A DNA stretch of 64,000 nucleotides, taken from positions 310,001 to 374,000 of the forward strand of contig NC_021500.1 of the NCBI RefSeq assembly GCF_000410515.1, written 5' to 3'. This document shows positions 9,263 to 19,876 of this stretch, in pieces; position 1 is the first letter of the stretch; every line of letters begins with the position of its first letter. The notes under the pieces were generated by a model. It was not told the origin of the DNA, searched no databases, and worked only from the letters and a program-made list of their open reading frames with translations. This DNA comes from Enterobacter sp. R4-368. GTDB taxonomy: Bacteria; Pseudomonadota; Gammaproteobacteria; Enterobacterales; Enterobacteriaceae. Made by a program: the position numbers and the translations under genes.

Positions 9263-9450
9263 GAACCCTGAAAGCCGTGCCCGTATTGATGGCGACAATG
9301 CTGCTGGCTGCCTGCACGCCGCGTATTGAGGTGGCGGCGCCGAAGGAGCCGATCACCATCAATATGAACGTGAAGATCGAGCATGAAATCCACATCAAAG
9401 TGGATAAAGACGTCGAAACCCTGCTGAAAACCCGCAGCGACTTGTTCTGA
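9259..9450 (+). CDS. ynbE: Lipoprotein YnbE, partner of YdbH
   Basis: This 63-residue lipoprotein has the lipobox LAAC with Cys19. A short tail rich in alternating beta residues follows (EPITINMNVKIEHEIHIKVD). In E. coli YnbE stacks onto YdbH to complete the intermembrane bridge at the outer membrane. Its start overlaps the ydbH stop, which suggests translational coupling. Confidence 0.95.
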   Translation: MRTLKAVPVLMATMLLAACTPRIEVAAPKEPITINMNVKIEHEIHIKVDKDVETLLKTRSDLF

Positions 9451-9454
9451 GGCG

Positions 9455-9784
9455 ATGATGAAAAAACGTGTCATAAGCGCGCTGCTGGCCGTTGGCCTTT
9501 TCAGCGCAACCGCTCAGGCGCTGACGCTTGATGAGGCCCGCACCCAGGGGCGCGTCGGTGAAACACTCAATGGCTATGTCGCGCCGATAAGCCAGGATAA
9601 AGAGACGCTGGCGCTGGTGGAACGCATTAACAAAGCGCGTACTGAGAGCTACCAGCAACTGGCCGATCGCAACAACATCGCGGTGGATGACGTGGCCAGA
9701 ATGGCCGGACAGAAACTGGTGGAACGCGCGAAGCCCGGCGACTACGTGCAGGGCATTAACGGTAAATGGATGAAGAAACCGTAA
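9455..9784 (+). CDS. ydbL: Periplasmic DUF1318 protein YdbL
   Basis: The protein has 109 residues. A Sec signal peptide probably ends after AQA near residue 22, and a DUF1318 domain follows (LDEARTQGRVGETLNGYVAP ... GQKLVERAKPGDYVQ). In E. coli YdbL acts as a periplasmic helper that controls how YnbE assembles on YdbH. It is the last gene of the operon, 4 nt after ynbE. A second in-frame ATG at 9458 could also be the start. Confidence 0.94.
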   Translation: MMKKRVISALLAVGLFSATAQALTLDEARTQGRVGETLNGYVAPISQDKETLALVERINKARTESYQQLADRNNIAVDDVARMAGQKLVERAKPGDYVQGINGKWMKKP

Positions 9785-9962
9785 GCGGCGCGTTACCTTC
9801 CTGAGCAAGGTGCTGGGGCAACCTGCCAGCGCTTTCGCACTCCGGTGAATCAGCCACCGCGTCATGGGTTTGATAAAAAAGCGGGATATGTCGTAACCAC
9901 AGGCGGCGCGGGTAAGCATCCAGCCGATAATATTGCGGAAGGTGAATAGCCGGAAAAGCGGG

Positions 9963-9994
9963 GAAAAGCACCCTCCCACCAGGAGGTGAGAGGG
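9963..9994 (-). terminator. Intrinsic terminator of azoR
   Basis: CCCTCCCACC (9971-9980) and GGTGAGAGGG (9985-9994) pair at 9 of 10 positions around an AGGA loop. On the minus strand a TTTT lies just after the stem. It is 7 nt from the azoR stop. The gap 9785-9962 between ydbL and this hairpin shows no convincing gene. Confidence 0.6.
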
Positions 9995-10001
9995 GGAAAT
10001 C

Positions 10002-10619
<618 letters not shown>

Positions 10620-10808
10620 TTATTGTATTTGCAATGGGTTGCCCCGTGACGTCATGACACTCTATTCACAAAATCTCTACATGAATAGCGCAATATATCG
10701 AATCCTATGTTCGAATTTCTTGAACAAGAAAAGGGTTGCGGCGATGTGCTATCCTACTGCGATTGCGAACTTAAGATGTTTCCCGGCAGTGCTCTGCCCA
10801 ATAACGCT

Positions 10809-13800
10809 ATGACAGAACAACAGAAATTGACGATTACCGATCTCAGCGCGCAGCTCAGCACCCTGATGCTACGCGACCAGCAGCGCTTCGCCCGCCGCCT
10901 GCATGGCAGCAAGAAAGTTAAAAATCCTGAATCTCAGCAAGCACTGCTGCAGACGCTGGCGCAAGAGATAAACGAAGCCGCCGGAAAAGTGGCGCAGCGC
11001 GAAGCCGCGCGCCCGACCATTGATTACCCGGACAACCTGCCGGTCAGCCAGAAAAAACAGGCGATCCTCGAAGCTATCCGCGATAACCAGGTGGTGATTG
11101 TGGCCGGCGAAACCGGCTCCGGTAAAACCACGCAGTTACCGAAAATTTGCATGGAGCTGGGGCGCGGCATTAAAGGGATGATTGGTCATACCCAGCCGCG
11201 TCGTCTGGCGGCGCGCACCGTTGCCAACCGTATTGCCGAAGAGCTGAAAACCGAACCGGGCGGTTGCATTGGCTATAAAGTGCGTTTCAGCGATCACGTT
11301 AGCGACAGCACCATGGTCAAGCTGATGACCGACGGTATTCTGCTGGCGGAAATCCAGCAGGATCGCTTGCTGATGCAGTACGACACCATCATTATCGATG
11401 AGGCGCACGAACGCAGCCTGAACATCGATTTTCTGCTGGGTTATCTGTGTGAATTACTGCCGCGCCGCCCGGATCTGAAAATTATCATCACCTCCGCCAC
11501 CATCGATCCGCAACGTTTCTCGCGCCATTTCAATAACGCGCCGATTATCGAAGTGTCCGGGCGCACTTACCCGGTGGAAGTGCGCTATCGGCCGATTGTC
11601 GAAGAAGCGGACGACACGGAACGCGACCAGCTTCAGGCGATATTCGATGCGGTGGATGAGCTTGGGCGCGAAAGTGCAGGCGATATTCTGATCTTTATGA
11701 GCGGCGAGCGGGAAATCCGCGACACCGCTGATGCCCTGAGCAAGCGCGATCTGCGCCACACGGAGATCCTGCCGCTGTATGCGCGTTTATCAAACAGTGA
11801 GCAAAACCGCGTATTCCAGCCGCACAGCGGGCGGCGCATCGTGCTGGCGACCAACGTGGCGGAAACGTCGCTGACCGTACCGGGCATCAAATATGTCATT
11901 GATCCGGGTACGGCGCGCATCAGCCGCTACAGCTATCGCACCAAAGTGCAGCGTTTGCCGATTGAGCCGATTTCACAGGCCTCTGCCAACCAGCGTAAAG
12001 GGCGCTGCGGCCGCGTGTCGGAAGGGATCTGTATTCGTCTCTATTCAGAAGATGATTTCCTGTCACGCCCGGAATTTACCGATCCGGAAATTCTGCGCAC
12101 CAACCTGGCATCGGTCATTTTGCAAATGACAGCTTTAGGGCTTGGTGATATCGCCGCCTTCCCGTTTGTTGAAGCGCCGGATAAACGCAATATTCAGGAC
12201 GGTGTTCGCCTGCTGGAAGAGTTGGGCGCGATCACCACCGACGAGCAGCAGACCGCCTACAAACTGACGCCGCTGGGCCGCCAGCTATCGCAACTGCCGG
12301 TCGATCCGCGCTTAGCGCGTATGGTACTGGAAGCGCAAAAACATGGCTGCGTGCGCGAAGCAATGATCATTACCTCGGCGCTGTCGATTCAGGATCCGCG
12401 CGAAAGACCGCTGGATAAAAAGCAGGCTTCAGACGAGAAGCACCAGCGCTTTCATGATAAAGAGTCTGACTTCCTCGCTTTTGTGAACCTGTGGAATTAC
12501 CTGGGCGAGCAGCAAAAAGCGCTCTCGTCAAACCAGTTCCGTCGTCAGTGCCGGGTGGATTACCTGAACTATCTGCGCGTGCGCGAATGGCAGGATATCT
12601 ACACCCAACTGCGCCAGGTGGTGAAAGAGTTAGGGATCCCGGTCAACAGCGAGCCTGCGGAATATCGCGAAATTCATATCGCACTGTTAACCGGTTTGCT
12701 GTCGCACATTGGTATGAAAGATGCCGATAAACAGGAATTTACCGGCGCGCGGAATGCCCGTTTTTCCATCTTCCCGGGCTCGGGTTTATTCAAAAAACCG
12801 CCGAAATGGACAATGGTTGCGGAACTGGTGGAAACCAGCCGTTTGTGGGGGCGCATCGCCGCGCGCATCGATCCGGAATGGGTTGAACCAGTAGCGCAGC
12901 ACCTGATTAAACGTTCGTACAGTGAACCGCACTGGGAGCGGGCGCAGGGCGCGGTAATGGCAACGGAAAAAGTGACGGTTTATGGTCTGCCAATCGTTGC
13001 GGCGCGCAAAGTGAACTACAGCCAGATCGACCCGATGCTGTGTCGTGAGCTCTTTATTCGCCACGCGCTGGTCGAGGGTGACTGGCAAACCCGGCATGCT
13101 TTCTTTCGCGACAACCTGAAACTGCGCGCGGAAGTGGAAGAACTGGAGCACAAATCCCGCCGCCGCGACATTCTGGTGGACGACGAAACGCTGTTTGAGT
13201 TTTATGACCAGCGCATCAGCCACGAGGTGATTTCCGCCCGCCATTTCGACAGCTGGTGGAAAAAGGCCAGCCGTGAAGCCCCCGATCTGCTCAACTTCGA
13301 AAAGAGCATGCTGATTAAAGAGGGCGCAGAGGGCGTCAGTAAGCTCGATTACCCCAACTTCTGGCATCAGGGTAACCTGAAGCTGCGTCTGAGTTATCAG
13401 TTTGAACCGGGCGCGGATGCAGACGGCGTCACGGTACATATCCCGCTGCCGTTATTAAACCAGGTCGAAGAGAGCGGGTTTGAGTGGCAAATTCCCGGCC
13501 TGCGCCGCGAACTGGTGATTGCGCTGATCAAATCACTGCCGAAACCGACGCGGCGCAACTTCGTTCCCGCGCCAAACTACGCCGAAGCGTTTCTGGGACG
13601 CGTTACACCGCTGGAACTGCCATTGCTGGATGCGCTGGAGCGCGAGCTGCGCCGGATGACGGGGGTTACCGTCGACCGCGACGACTGGCACTGGGATCAG
13701 GTGCCCGATCACCTGAAAATCAGCTTCCGCGTAGTGGATGACAAGAACAAGAAGCTGCTGGAAGGGCGCTCGCTGGCCGAACTGAAAGAGCGCCTGAAAG

Positions 13801-14711
13801 GCAAAGTGCAGGAAACTCTTTCTGCGGTGGCCGATGACGGCATTGAGCAGAGCGGTTTGCATATCTGGAGTTTCGGCCAGTTGCCGGAAAGCTACGAGCA
13901 AAAACGCGGTAACTACAAGGTAAAAGCCTGGCCTGCGCTGGTCGATGAACGTGACAGTGTCGCGATCAAGCTGTTTGATAACCCGCAGGAGCAGCAACAG
14001 GCGATGTGGCGCGGTATCCGCCGCCTGCTGCTGCTAAATATTCCGTCGCCGATTAAATACCTGCACGAGAAATTGCCCAACAAAGCCAAGCTGGGGCTCT
14101 ATTTCAACCCGTACGGCAAAGTGCTGGATTTGATTGATGACTGCATTTCCTGCGGCGTGGACAAACTGATTGATGACGCGGGCGGCCCGGTATGGACGGA
14201 AGAGAGCTTCGCTGCGCTGCATGAAAAAGTGCGCGCCGAACTGAACGAAACGGTGGTGGAGATCGCCAAACAGGTCGAACAGATCCTGACGGCGGTGTTC
14301 AATATCAACAAGCGGCTGAAAGGGCGCGTGGATATGACCATGGCGCTCGGGCTGTCGGATATCAAAACGCAAATGAGCGGGCTGGTGTATCGCGGGTTTG
14401 TTACCGGCAACGGTTTCCGCCGTCTGGGCGACACGTTGCGTTACCTGCAAGCCATCGAGAAGCGGCTGGAAAAACTGGCCGTCGATCCGCACCGCGACCG
14501 CGCGCAGATGCTGAAAGTGGAGCAGACACAGCAAGCCTGGCAGCAGTGGCTGAATAAACTGCCGCCGGCACGCCGGGAAGATGAGGATGTCAAAGCGATC
14601 CGCTGGATGATCGAAGAGCTGCGCGTCAGCTACTTTGCGCAGCAACTGGGGACACCGTATCCCATCTCCGATAAGCGTATCCTGCAGGCAATGGAGCAGA
14701 TTAGCGCCTGA
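10809..14711 (+). CDS. hrpA: ATP-dependent RNA helicase HrpA
   Basis: HrpA is a DEAH-box helicase that acts on mRNA and on stalled ribosomes. The protein has 1300 residues, the same as E. coli HrpA. It shows Walker A GETGSGKTT, the DEAH box in IIIDEAHERS, motif III SAT and motif VI QRKGRCGR, followed by the long C-terminal region typical of HrpA. The frame is open upstream to 10707, but the ATG at 10809 gives the conserved N-terminus MTEQQKLT. No strong ribosome site precedes it. Confidence 0.97.
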   Translation: MTEQQKLTITDLSAQLSTLMLRDQQRFARRLHGSKKVKNPESQQALLQTLAQEINEAAGKVAQREAARPTIDYPDNLPVSQKKQAILEAIRDNQVVIVAGETGSGKTTQLPKICMELGRGIKGMIGHTQPRRLAARTVANRIAEELKTEPGGCIGYKVRFSDHVSDSTMVKLMTDGILLAEIQQDRLLMQYDTIIIDEAHERSLNIDFLLGYLCELLPRRPDLKIIITSATIDPQRFSRHFNNAPIIEVSGRTYPVEVRYRPIVEEADDTERDQLQAIFDAVDELGRESAGDILIFMSGEREIRDTADALSKRDLRHTEILPLYARLSNSEQNRVFQPHSGRRIVLATNVAETSLTVPGIKYVIDPGTARISRYSYRTKVQRLPIEPISQASANQRKGRCGRVSEGICIRLYSEDDFLSRPEFTDPEILRTNLASVILQMTALGLGDIAAFPFVEAPDKRNIQDGVRLLEELGAITTDEQQTAYKLTPLGRQLSQLPVDPRLARMVLEAQKHGCVREAMIITSALSIQDPRERPLDKKQASDEKHQRFHDKESDFLAFVNLWNYLGEQQKALSSNQFRRQCRVDYLNYLRVREWQDIYTQLRQVVKELGIPVNSEPAEYREIHIALLTGLLSHIGMKDADKQEFTGARNARFSIFPGSGLFKKPPKWTMVAELVETSRLWGRIAARIDPEWVEPVAQHLIKRSYSEPHWERAQGAVMATEKVTVYGLPIVAARKVNYSQIDPMLCRELFIRHALVEGDWQTRHAFFRDNLKLRAEVEELEHKSRRRDILVDDETLFEFYDQRISHEVISARHFDSWWKKASREAPDLLNFEKSMLIKEGAEGVSKLDYPNFWHQGNLKLRLSYQFEPGADADGVTVHIPLPLLNQVEESGFEWQIPGLRRELVIALIKSLPKPTRRNFVPAPNYAEAFLGRVTPLELPLLDALERELRRMTGVTVDRDDWHWDQVPDHLKISFRVVDDKNKKLLEGRSLAELKERLKGKVQETLSAVADDGIEQSGLHIWSFGQLPESYEQKRGNYKVKAWPALVDERDSVAIKLFDNPQEQQQAMWRGIRRLLLLNIPSPIKYLHEKLPNKAKLGLYFNPYGKVLDLIDDCISCGVDKLIDDAGGPVWTEESFAALHEKVRAELNETVVEIAKQVEQILTAVFNINKRLKGRVDMTMALGLSDIKTQMSGLVYRGFVTGNGFRRLGDTLRYLQAIEKRLEKLAVDPHRDRAQMLKVEQTQQAWQQWLNKLPPARREDEDVKAIRWMIEELRVSYFAQQLGTPYPISDKRILQAMEQISA

Positions 14712-14720
14712 ACAGAGAAC

Positions 14721-14760
14721 TGATAGCAGCCCGGTTGCGATGCCTACCGGGCGACTATCA
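14721..14760 (+). terminator. Long hairpin after hrpA
   Basis: TGATAG (14721-14726) pairs with CTATCA (14755-14760), and GCCCGGT (14729-14735) pairs with ACCGGGC (14746-14752). The stem begins 9 nt after the hrpA stop. The following sequence is only mildly T-rich, so it may be a weak terminator or an mRNA 3'-end structure. Confidence 0.5.
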
Positions 14761-14821
14761 TCGCTTTCGCGTGTTGCCAGCTAAGCGAGTTTCCCATCCG
14801 CAATGATTTGCACCGGTAACC

Positions 14822-15481
14822 TTACGCATTCACCCAGGCAAGCGTAAAGCCGTCCCATCCCTTGACGCCGACCGTTTGCATGGCAGTGGCCGTCAGGCGC
14901 GGGTCGGCGCCAATCATCTCAATGAATTTACGCACGCCCTGCACGCTGGCGTCGGTGGTCGTCGGGTTAGTCACTGCGCCGTCGCGCACCACATTATCGC
15001 CAATAATCAGCGTACCCGGACGGGCATAGTGCATTGCCCATTTCAGGTAGTTCGGGTTATTGGGTTTGTCGGCGTCGATAAAAATCAGATCGAACGGCGG
15101 GCGTTCGCCGAGGTTTTCCAGCGTCTGCAGCGCCGGGCCTTCGGCAACAGTGACCTGATGCGCCACCCCGGCAAGCTGCAGGTTTTCACGCGCTATCGCC
15201 GCGTGTAGCGGATCGGCTTCCAGCGTCAGCAGTTCGCCGCCGGTTGGCAGCTCGCGCGCCATCCACACCGTGCTGTAACCGCCGAGCGTACCGATTTCAA
15301 GAATGCGCTTCGCCCGCACCATGCGCACAAACAGCGCCAGTAATTGCCCCTGAGCGGGCGAAACATCAATGGCCGGAAGCCCTGCGCGCTGGTTATTTGC
15401 CAGCACCTGAGTCAGGATTTCATCTTCCGGAATCAGCTGTTTTACTAAGTATTCGTCAACCGCGGACCACTTCTGCTGCAT
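14822..15481 (-). CDS. Class I SAM-dependent O-methyltransferase
   Basis: The 219-residue protein belongs to the O-methyltransferase family 3 (catechol-O-methyltransferase-like). The SAM motif ILEIGTLGGYST lies at about 60-71, an acidic ribose contact in LTLEADP follows, and the metal/catalytic segment is LIFIDADKPN. Such enzymes usually methylate catechol-type hydroxyls with help from a divalent metal. It has a strong AGGAG ribosome site. It starts only 26 nt after the outer-membrane-factor gene, so it is probably the last gene of the efflux operon. The substrate is unknown. It may modify the compound that the pump exports. Confidence 0.88.
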   Translation of the reverse strand: MQQKWSAVDEYLVKQLIPEDEILTQVLANNQRAGLPAIDVSPAQGQLLALFVRMVRAKRILEIGTLGGYSTVWMARELPTGGELLTLEADPLHAAIARENLQLAGVAHQVTVAEGPALQTLENLGERPPFDLIFIDADKPNNPNYLKWAMHYARPGTLIIGDNVVRDGAVTNPTTTDASVQGVRKFIEMIGADPRLTATAMQTVGVKGWDGFTLAWVNA

Positions 15482-15507
15482 AGCATTACTCCTGGTTTAT
15501 TAGAAAC

Positions 15508-16884
15508 TTAATTCAGCCCGGACCAGCCACCTCCCAGTGCGCGATAGAGATCCACCTGCGCCAGTAACAGATTGTTTTTAACCTGTACCGCGCTCAGTTG
15601 AGCGGAAAACAGCGTGCGCTGGGCGTCCAGCACGTCCAGATAAGAGGAATAACCGTTGTGATAACGGTTTTGCGCAATGCGTAACGTCTCCTGCGCGACA
15701 TCGACTTGCCCGGCAAGCTCGGTGAGCTGCTCGCCCAGACGGGTGATGGCATCAAGGCTATCGTTCACCTCTTTGAACGCGTTGCGCACGGTTTTTTCAT
15801 AGGTGTAAAGCGCCTGATTACGCTGCGACATCGAGACATCGACCTGCGCATTCAGCGCCTGGCGGTTAAGCAACGGGGCAAGAATGCTGCCGCCAATGCT
15901 CCACAACCGTAGCGGATTATCCAGCAAACCGGGCAGCGTATCGTCCTGCATACTGCCGGTTGCCGTCAGATTAATCGACGGCAGTAATTTCGCCTGCGAC
16001 GCGGCGAGTGTCGCATCGGCGGCAACCAACTGGCGCTGTGCCTGCACAATATCCGGCCGCCGGTTGAGCAAACTTGACGGTAACTGCGAGGGCAATGTCA
16101 GCGGTGTTAACGCCGCAAATTCGCCACGATTCACCGCAGCCGGATTATTACCCAGCAGCACACTCAATGCATTTTCCTGCTGGCTTATCTGATGTTGCAG
16201 CACCGGGATCTGCGCGCGCGTGCTGCGCAACTCGGAATCCGCTTGCATCAGCTCCAGCCGGGAAGTATAGCCGGTCTCATACTGTCGCCGGGCAAGTTTG
16301 AGCGCATCTTCCCGCGCTGCCAGCGTGGATTGCGTGACCTGTAATTGCGCATCCAGCGACAGCAGCGTGAGATAACCGGAAGCGACATTGGTCGCCACCG
16401 TCAAATCAGCCGCCGCTGCCGCTGCTTTCTGGGCTTCCAGCGAGGCGTCTGCCGCGCGAGACGCGCTGCGGCTGGCTCCCCAGATATCGACGTTATAACT
16501 GGCCGTCAGATTGCCTTTGTACAAGGTGCTGTAAACGGGTAAACCCGTCGCGGCAGATTGCGACCGGGCACGGGTGCCGGAAATTCCGGCGTCCAGTTCG
16601 GGGAACAGGGCGCTGTCGGCGGCGTAAACCCGCGCCTGATATTCATTGACCCGCTCGCGGGCGATCAGCACGTCGCTGTTGTGGCGTAGTGCCTGGTCGA
16701 CATAGCGGTTTAGCTGGCTGTCGTGAAAGTTGCGCCACCAGACGCTATCCGTTTTGCTGACCAGACCCGCCTCGCTGCGCCAGGCCGCCGGGATCTGCAG
16801 CGACGGTTGGGCTTGCTGAACATCGGCAGACTGGCAAGCGGCAAGGGTGAGACTCAACGCGACAACGGTGAGACGCCGCTTCAT
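15508..16884 (-). CDS. Outer-membrane efflux lipoprotein, NodT/TolC-like
   Basis: The 458-residue protein has a signal peptide with lipobox LAAC (Cys17) and two outer-membrane-factor repeats. Typical phrases are WWRNFHDSQLNRYVDQAL near the N-terminus and NRRPDIVQAQRQLVAADA in the middle. It should form the trimeric outer-membrane channel of the tripartite pump encoded by this operon. Its start overlaps the HlyD stop by 4 nt (ATGA). Confidence 0.93.
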   Translation of the reverse strand: MKRRLTVVALSLTLAACQSADVQQAQPSLQIPAAWRSEAGLVSKTDSVWWRNFHDSQLNRYVDQALRHNSDVLIARERVNEYQARVYAADSALFPELDAGISGTRARSQSAATGLPVYSTLYKGNLTASYNVDIWGASRSASRAADASLEAQKAAAAAADLTVATNVASGYLTLLSLDAQLQVTQSTLAAREDALKLARRQYETGYTSRLELMQADSELRSTRAQIPVLQHQISQQENALSVLLGNNPAAVNRGEFAALTPLTLPSQLPSSLLNRRPDIVQAQRQLVAADATLAASQAKLLPSINLTATGSMQDDTLPGLLDNPLRLWSIGGSILAPLLNRQALNAQVDVSMSQRNQALYTYEKTVRNAFKEVNDSLDAITRLGEQLTELAGQVDVAQETLRIAQNRYHNGYSSYLDVLDAQRTLFSAQLSAVQVKNNLLLAQVDLYRALGGGWSGLN

Positions 16885-17969
16885 TGCTCTGCCTCCCGCG
16901 TATCAATATGTACCTGCACCGACATTCCAGGGCGCAGCCTTGCCAGTTCGTCGGGTTTCGCCTCCACCTGGATACGCACCGGAATGCGCTGGGCGATTTT
17001 GACAAAGTTACCGGTGGCGTTATCCGGGCTGATAGCGCTAAATTCCACGCCGGTGGCCGGTGAGATGCTCTCCACGCGCCCGTGGTAGCTGCGCCCGTCC
17101 AGCGCATCGACGGTAAAGCGCACTGGCTGCCCGACAACCACATTTGCCAGTTGCGTCTCCTTCAGGTTGGCGATCACCCAGCGTTGCGACGGCACCAGCG
17201 AGGTCAGGTGCGTTCCGGCGGTGACATACGCGCCAAGGCGCACGCTGATTTGCCCCAGTTGCCCGTCGCGAGGGGCGACGATACGGGTGTTTTGCAGATC
17301 GATTTGCGCCAGTTCAAGCGCCGCTTTGGCATTTTCCACATCTGCCTGTAGCGACCCGCGATTAACGATGGTGGTTTGCAAATCCTGGCGCGACATCTCA
17401 AGCGTCGCTTGTGCCTGGGCAATACTGGCGGTGTTCTGCGCGGCGGTGGCGAGGGCGGCGTCGCGTTCACGAATGGAGAGCGAGCCGTCTGCGGTCAGTG
17501 CTTTCACGCGTTTTAAATCTGCCTGGGATTTCAAATCCTGCGCTTTGGCGCTGGCAAGCGCGGCTTCGTTGCGGGCAATGACGGCCTGCGCACTTTTTCG
17601 CTGCTGGAGGTTGTTATCCAGCGCAGCCAGCTTCATCGCCAGCGTGGCTTTCGCCTGATCGACGCGCTGGCGGTAGATTCGGTCATCGATCTGCATAATC
17701 AGATCGCCTTTTTTCACGACGGCGAAATCCTGTACCGGCACGTCGGTGATGTAGCCGTTCACCTGCGGGCTGATAAATGTTGTCTGGCCACGTACATAGG
17801 CGTTATCAGTAAACTGGGTATGGCGCGTAAACGGCGGCAACTGCCAGGCGTAAAGGATCACCAGTACGCCCACCAGGCCAATCGCGGCGGCGGAAAAAAG
17901 AGAAACCACACGTAAGTTGCTGCGGGTATTGGCCCGCTCTTTGGCGGCATCCTGCTGGCTCATAGACAC
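16881..17969 (-). CDS. Membrane-fusion (HlyD/EmrA-type) efflux adaptor
   Basis: The protein has 362 residues. One N-terminal membrane helix lies at about 24-45 (around AAIGLVGVLVILYAW). The biotin-lipoyl halves are split by a long alpha-helical hairpin rich in A, Q, K and R, and the adaptor beta-barrel contains GQPVRFTVDAL. It should link the MFS pump to the outer-membrane channel. It starts 13 nt after the MFS gene and overlaps the next gene by 4 nt. Confidence 0.93.
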   Translation of the reverse strand: MSMSQQDAAKERANTRSNLRVVSLFSAAAIGLVGVLVILYAWQLPPFTRHTQFTDNAYVRGQTTFISPQVNGYITDVPVQDFAVVKKGDLIMQIDDRIYRQRVDQAKATLAMKLAALDNNLQQRKSAQAVIARNEAALASAKAQDLKSQADLKRVKALTADGSLSIRERDAALATAAQNTASIAQAQATLEMSRQDLQTTIVNRGSLQADVENAKAALELAQIDLQNTRIVAPRDGQLGQISVRLGAYVTAGTHLTSLVPSQRWVIANLKETQLANVVVGQPVRFTVDALDGRSYHGRVESISPATGVEFSAISPDNATGNFVKIAQRIPVRIQVEAKPDELARLRPGMSVQVHIDTREAEQ

Positions 17970-17982
17970 TCCAGTAACATTA

Positions 17983-19635
17983 TTATTTGCTCCCAGTGGC
18001 CCGCTTCAACACAAGGCGGGCAGTAATACGCAGGCGCAACAAGCGCCATAAAATCCAAATCAGCGTGGCGGCAGCAATGCTGGCCGTCAGCAGATAAGTA
18101 TCGTTGTAAGCCAGAATATTCGCTTCCAGCGTCGACACCGTTTGCAGCTGCGTCACCGCCTGCGCGCTAAGCAATGTGCTGTCGCCAAGCTGGCTTTGAA
18201 ACATCTGGCTGTAATATTGCAAACGCTCATTGACCAGTGGGTTTAAGGTAGTGAGCTGGTCCGCTAACAGGCTGGAGTGATACTTTTCCCGCCATGTCTG
18301 AAACGTGCCGAGGATCGCCGAACCCAGCAGCCCGCCGATATTCTGGCTCATGCCAAACAGCACCGAGAAACTGACCAGGTTGCGCGGCTCCGCCACCACG
18401 CCGCCAATCCCTGCCAGCATCGCTGGTGCGATAAAAAACGCACTGGCAAAACCGAGTAAAAACTGGCTTACCATCAACTGATTGGGACGCGTCAAACTGG
18501 TGGACTGGCTATCAAGCAGCGAGGCGATAATCATCAATGCCAGCGAGGTGACAATCGGCCATGCCAGTCGCTGGGGTTTAATCGTCAGGCAACTGGCGGT
18601 AATACCGCAGATGATACCCGCCAGGATCGACCACGCCAGGCTGGTCATTTGCTCGTTTTGCAGGCCAACATATTGCAGCCAGCCAAACACGCCGGTGTTC
18701 TGCTCGGCGAGCACAATGCGGATCAGCAGCATAATCAGCCCAAGACGCACAATGCTGCCGCTGGAGAGCCAGCGGGTGTTGAGCAGTGGGTTACTGCGGT
18801 TGTGTTCAAAGGCTATCGCCGAGACGATCAGCACCACGGCACCTGCCAGCGCCCAGCCGATCCAGGGCGCTTCAAACCACCAGTCCAGCCGACCCAGCGA
18901 CAGCACCGCGCACAGCAGCGCCATGCCTGGTGCGAGCAGAAAGAAAGTGATGAAATCTTTCTTTTCAAACACTTTTTTACGATCTCCCGGCGGCAATTTT
19001 AAGGCGATCACGCAGCCAAGCGAGAGCAGCGCCAGCCCAAGTTCGAACAGGTACAGCCCGCGCCATTCATCCAGTTGCAGCAGCTCGGTAGAAAAGAGGC
19101 GGGCAATCGGAATCGCCAGCGTCGAACCGGTAATACCAATGGTCAGCGCTTTTAAGCGATGTTTCGCCGGCCAGGCCTGAATCTGATAGTAAATGCCGAG
19201 CGAACTGAGTGCCGCCGCCACCATGCCGTGCGCGGCGCGGACAAACAGGGCAGAACTGAGATCGTTGATAAACAGGTGGAAGAAGGTCACCAGTACATAC
19301 AGCACCAGAAACCCTTCGGTAAACGCGCGCAGACCGTATTGCTGGCGAAACTTTACCAGCAGCAGGTTAATTGACACATTGGTCATCACATACACGGCGG
19401 GCAGCCAGGCGATCTCCGTCGACCAGGCGGCAAACGTGCCTTGCAGGTTTTGCAGATTAGCTGTCACCATCGCGTTGCCGAGCGCGCCGGTCATGCAAAC
19501 CAGCAGGCCAACGACACCATAGGCGATACGGCGCGGAGTGCTGTGATAAGGGGTGGAAGGCGAACCCAGCAGCATCGGTTTTTCATGCGGCTGCCATTCG
19601 CGTGGGCTATACGGGTCGCTTTTCGGCAAACGCAT
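17983..19635 (-). CDS. DHA2-family MFS multidrug exporter (EmrB-like)
   Basis: The 550-residue inner-membrane protein has about 14 predicted helices, the usual number for drug:H+ antiporter family 2. Recognisable parts are GLLVCMTGALGNAMVTANLQ in helix 1 and AWLPAVYVMTNVSINLLL in helix 2. It is first in the minus-strand unit MFS, HlyD, outer-membrane factor, O-methyltransferase. No dedicated regulator is adjacent; the gene across the 241-nt upstream gap is a divergent acetyltransferase. The substrate cannot be told from sequence. Confidence 0.92.
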   Translation of the reverse strand: MRLPKSDPYSPREWQPHEKPMLLGSPSTPYHSTPRRIAYGVVGLLVCMTGALGNAMVTANLQNLQGTFAAWSTEIAWLPAVYVMTNVSINLLLVKFRQQYGLRAFTEGFLVLYVLVTFFHLFINDLSSALFVRAAHGMVAAALSSLGIYYQIQAWPAKHRLKALTIGITGSTLAIPIARLFSTELLQLDEWRGLYLFELGLALLSLGCVIALKLPPGDRKKVFEKKDFITFFLLAPGMALLCAVLSLGRLDWWFEAPWIGWALAGAVVLIVSAIAFEHNRSNPLLNTRWLSSGSIVRLGLIMLLIRIVLAEQNTGVFGWLQYVGLQNEQMTSLAWSILAGIICGITASCLTIKPQRLAWPIVTSLALMIIASLLDSQSTSLTRPNQLMVSQFLLGFASAFFIAPAMLAGIGGVVAEPRNLVSFSVLFGMSQNIGGLLGSAILGTFQTWREKYHSSLLADQLTTLNPLVNERLQYYSQMFQSQLGDSTLLSAQAVTQLQTVSTLEANILAYNDTYLLTASIAAATLIWILWRLLRLRITARLVLKRATGSK

Positions 19636-19876
19636 TACATTTTCCTGACCGGGCTAAGGGTGATCGTTCGCGACGGTAAGTTGTGCGCGTATGAAGATGT
19701 CGGGGACAGCTGTAATCCATATAGAAACAAAGGTTGTTAATGTGAATGGTTAGCGGGCTAATGATTCTACTTGTGCCGTCAAAGTCAATGCAAGCGCATA
19801 AGAAAAATATAGGTTACTGACGTTAAGTGATCTGCTTTATTGATAAAAATAAACAACTATAGGTGACAACGTCACT

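Noticed and set aside
10707..10808. In-frame extension of hrpA by 34 codons
   Set aside because: The conserved family N-terminus begins at 10809, and the extension has no ribosome site.
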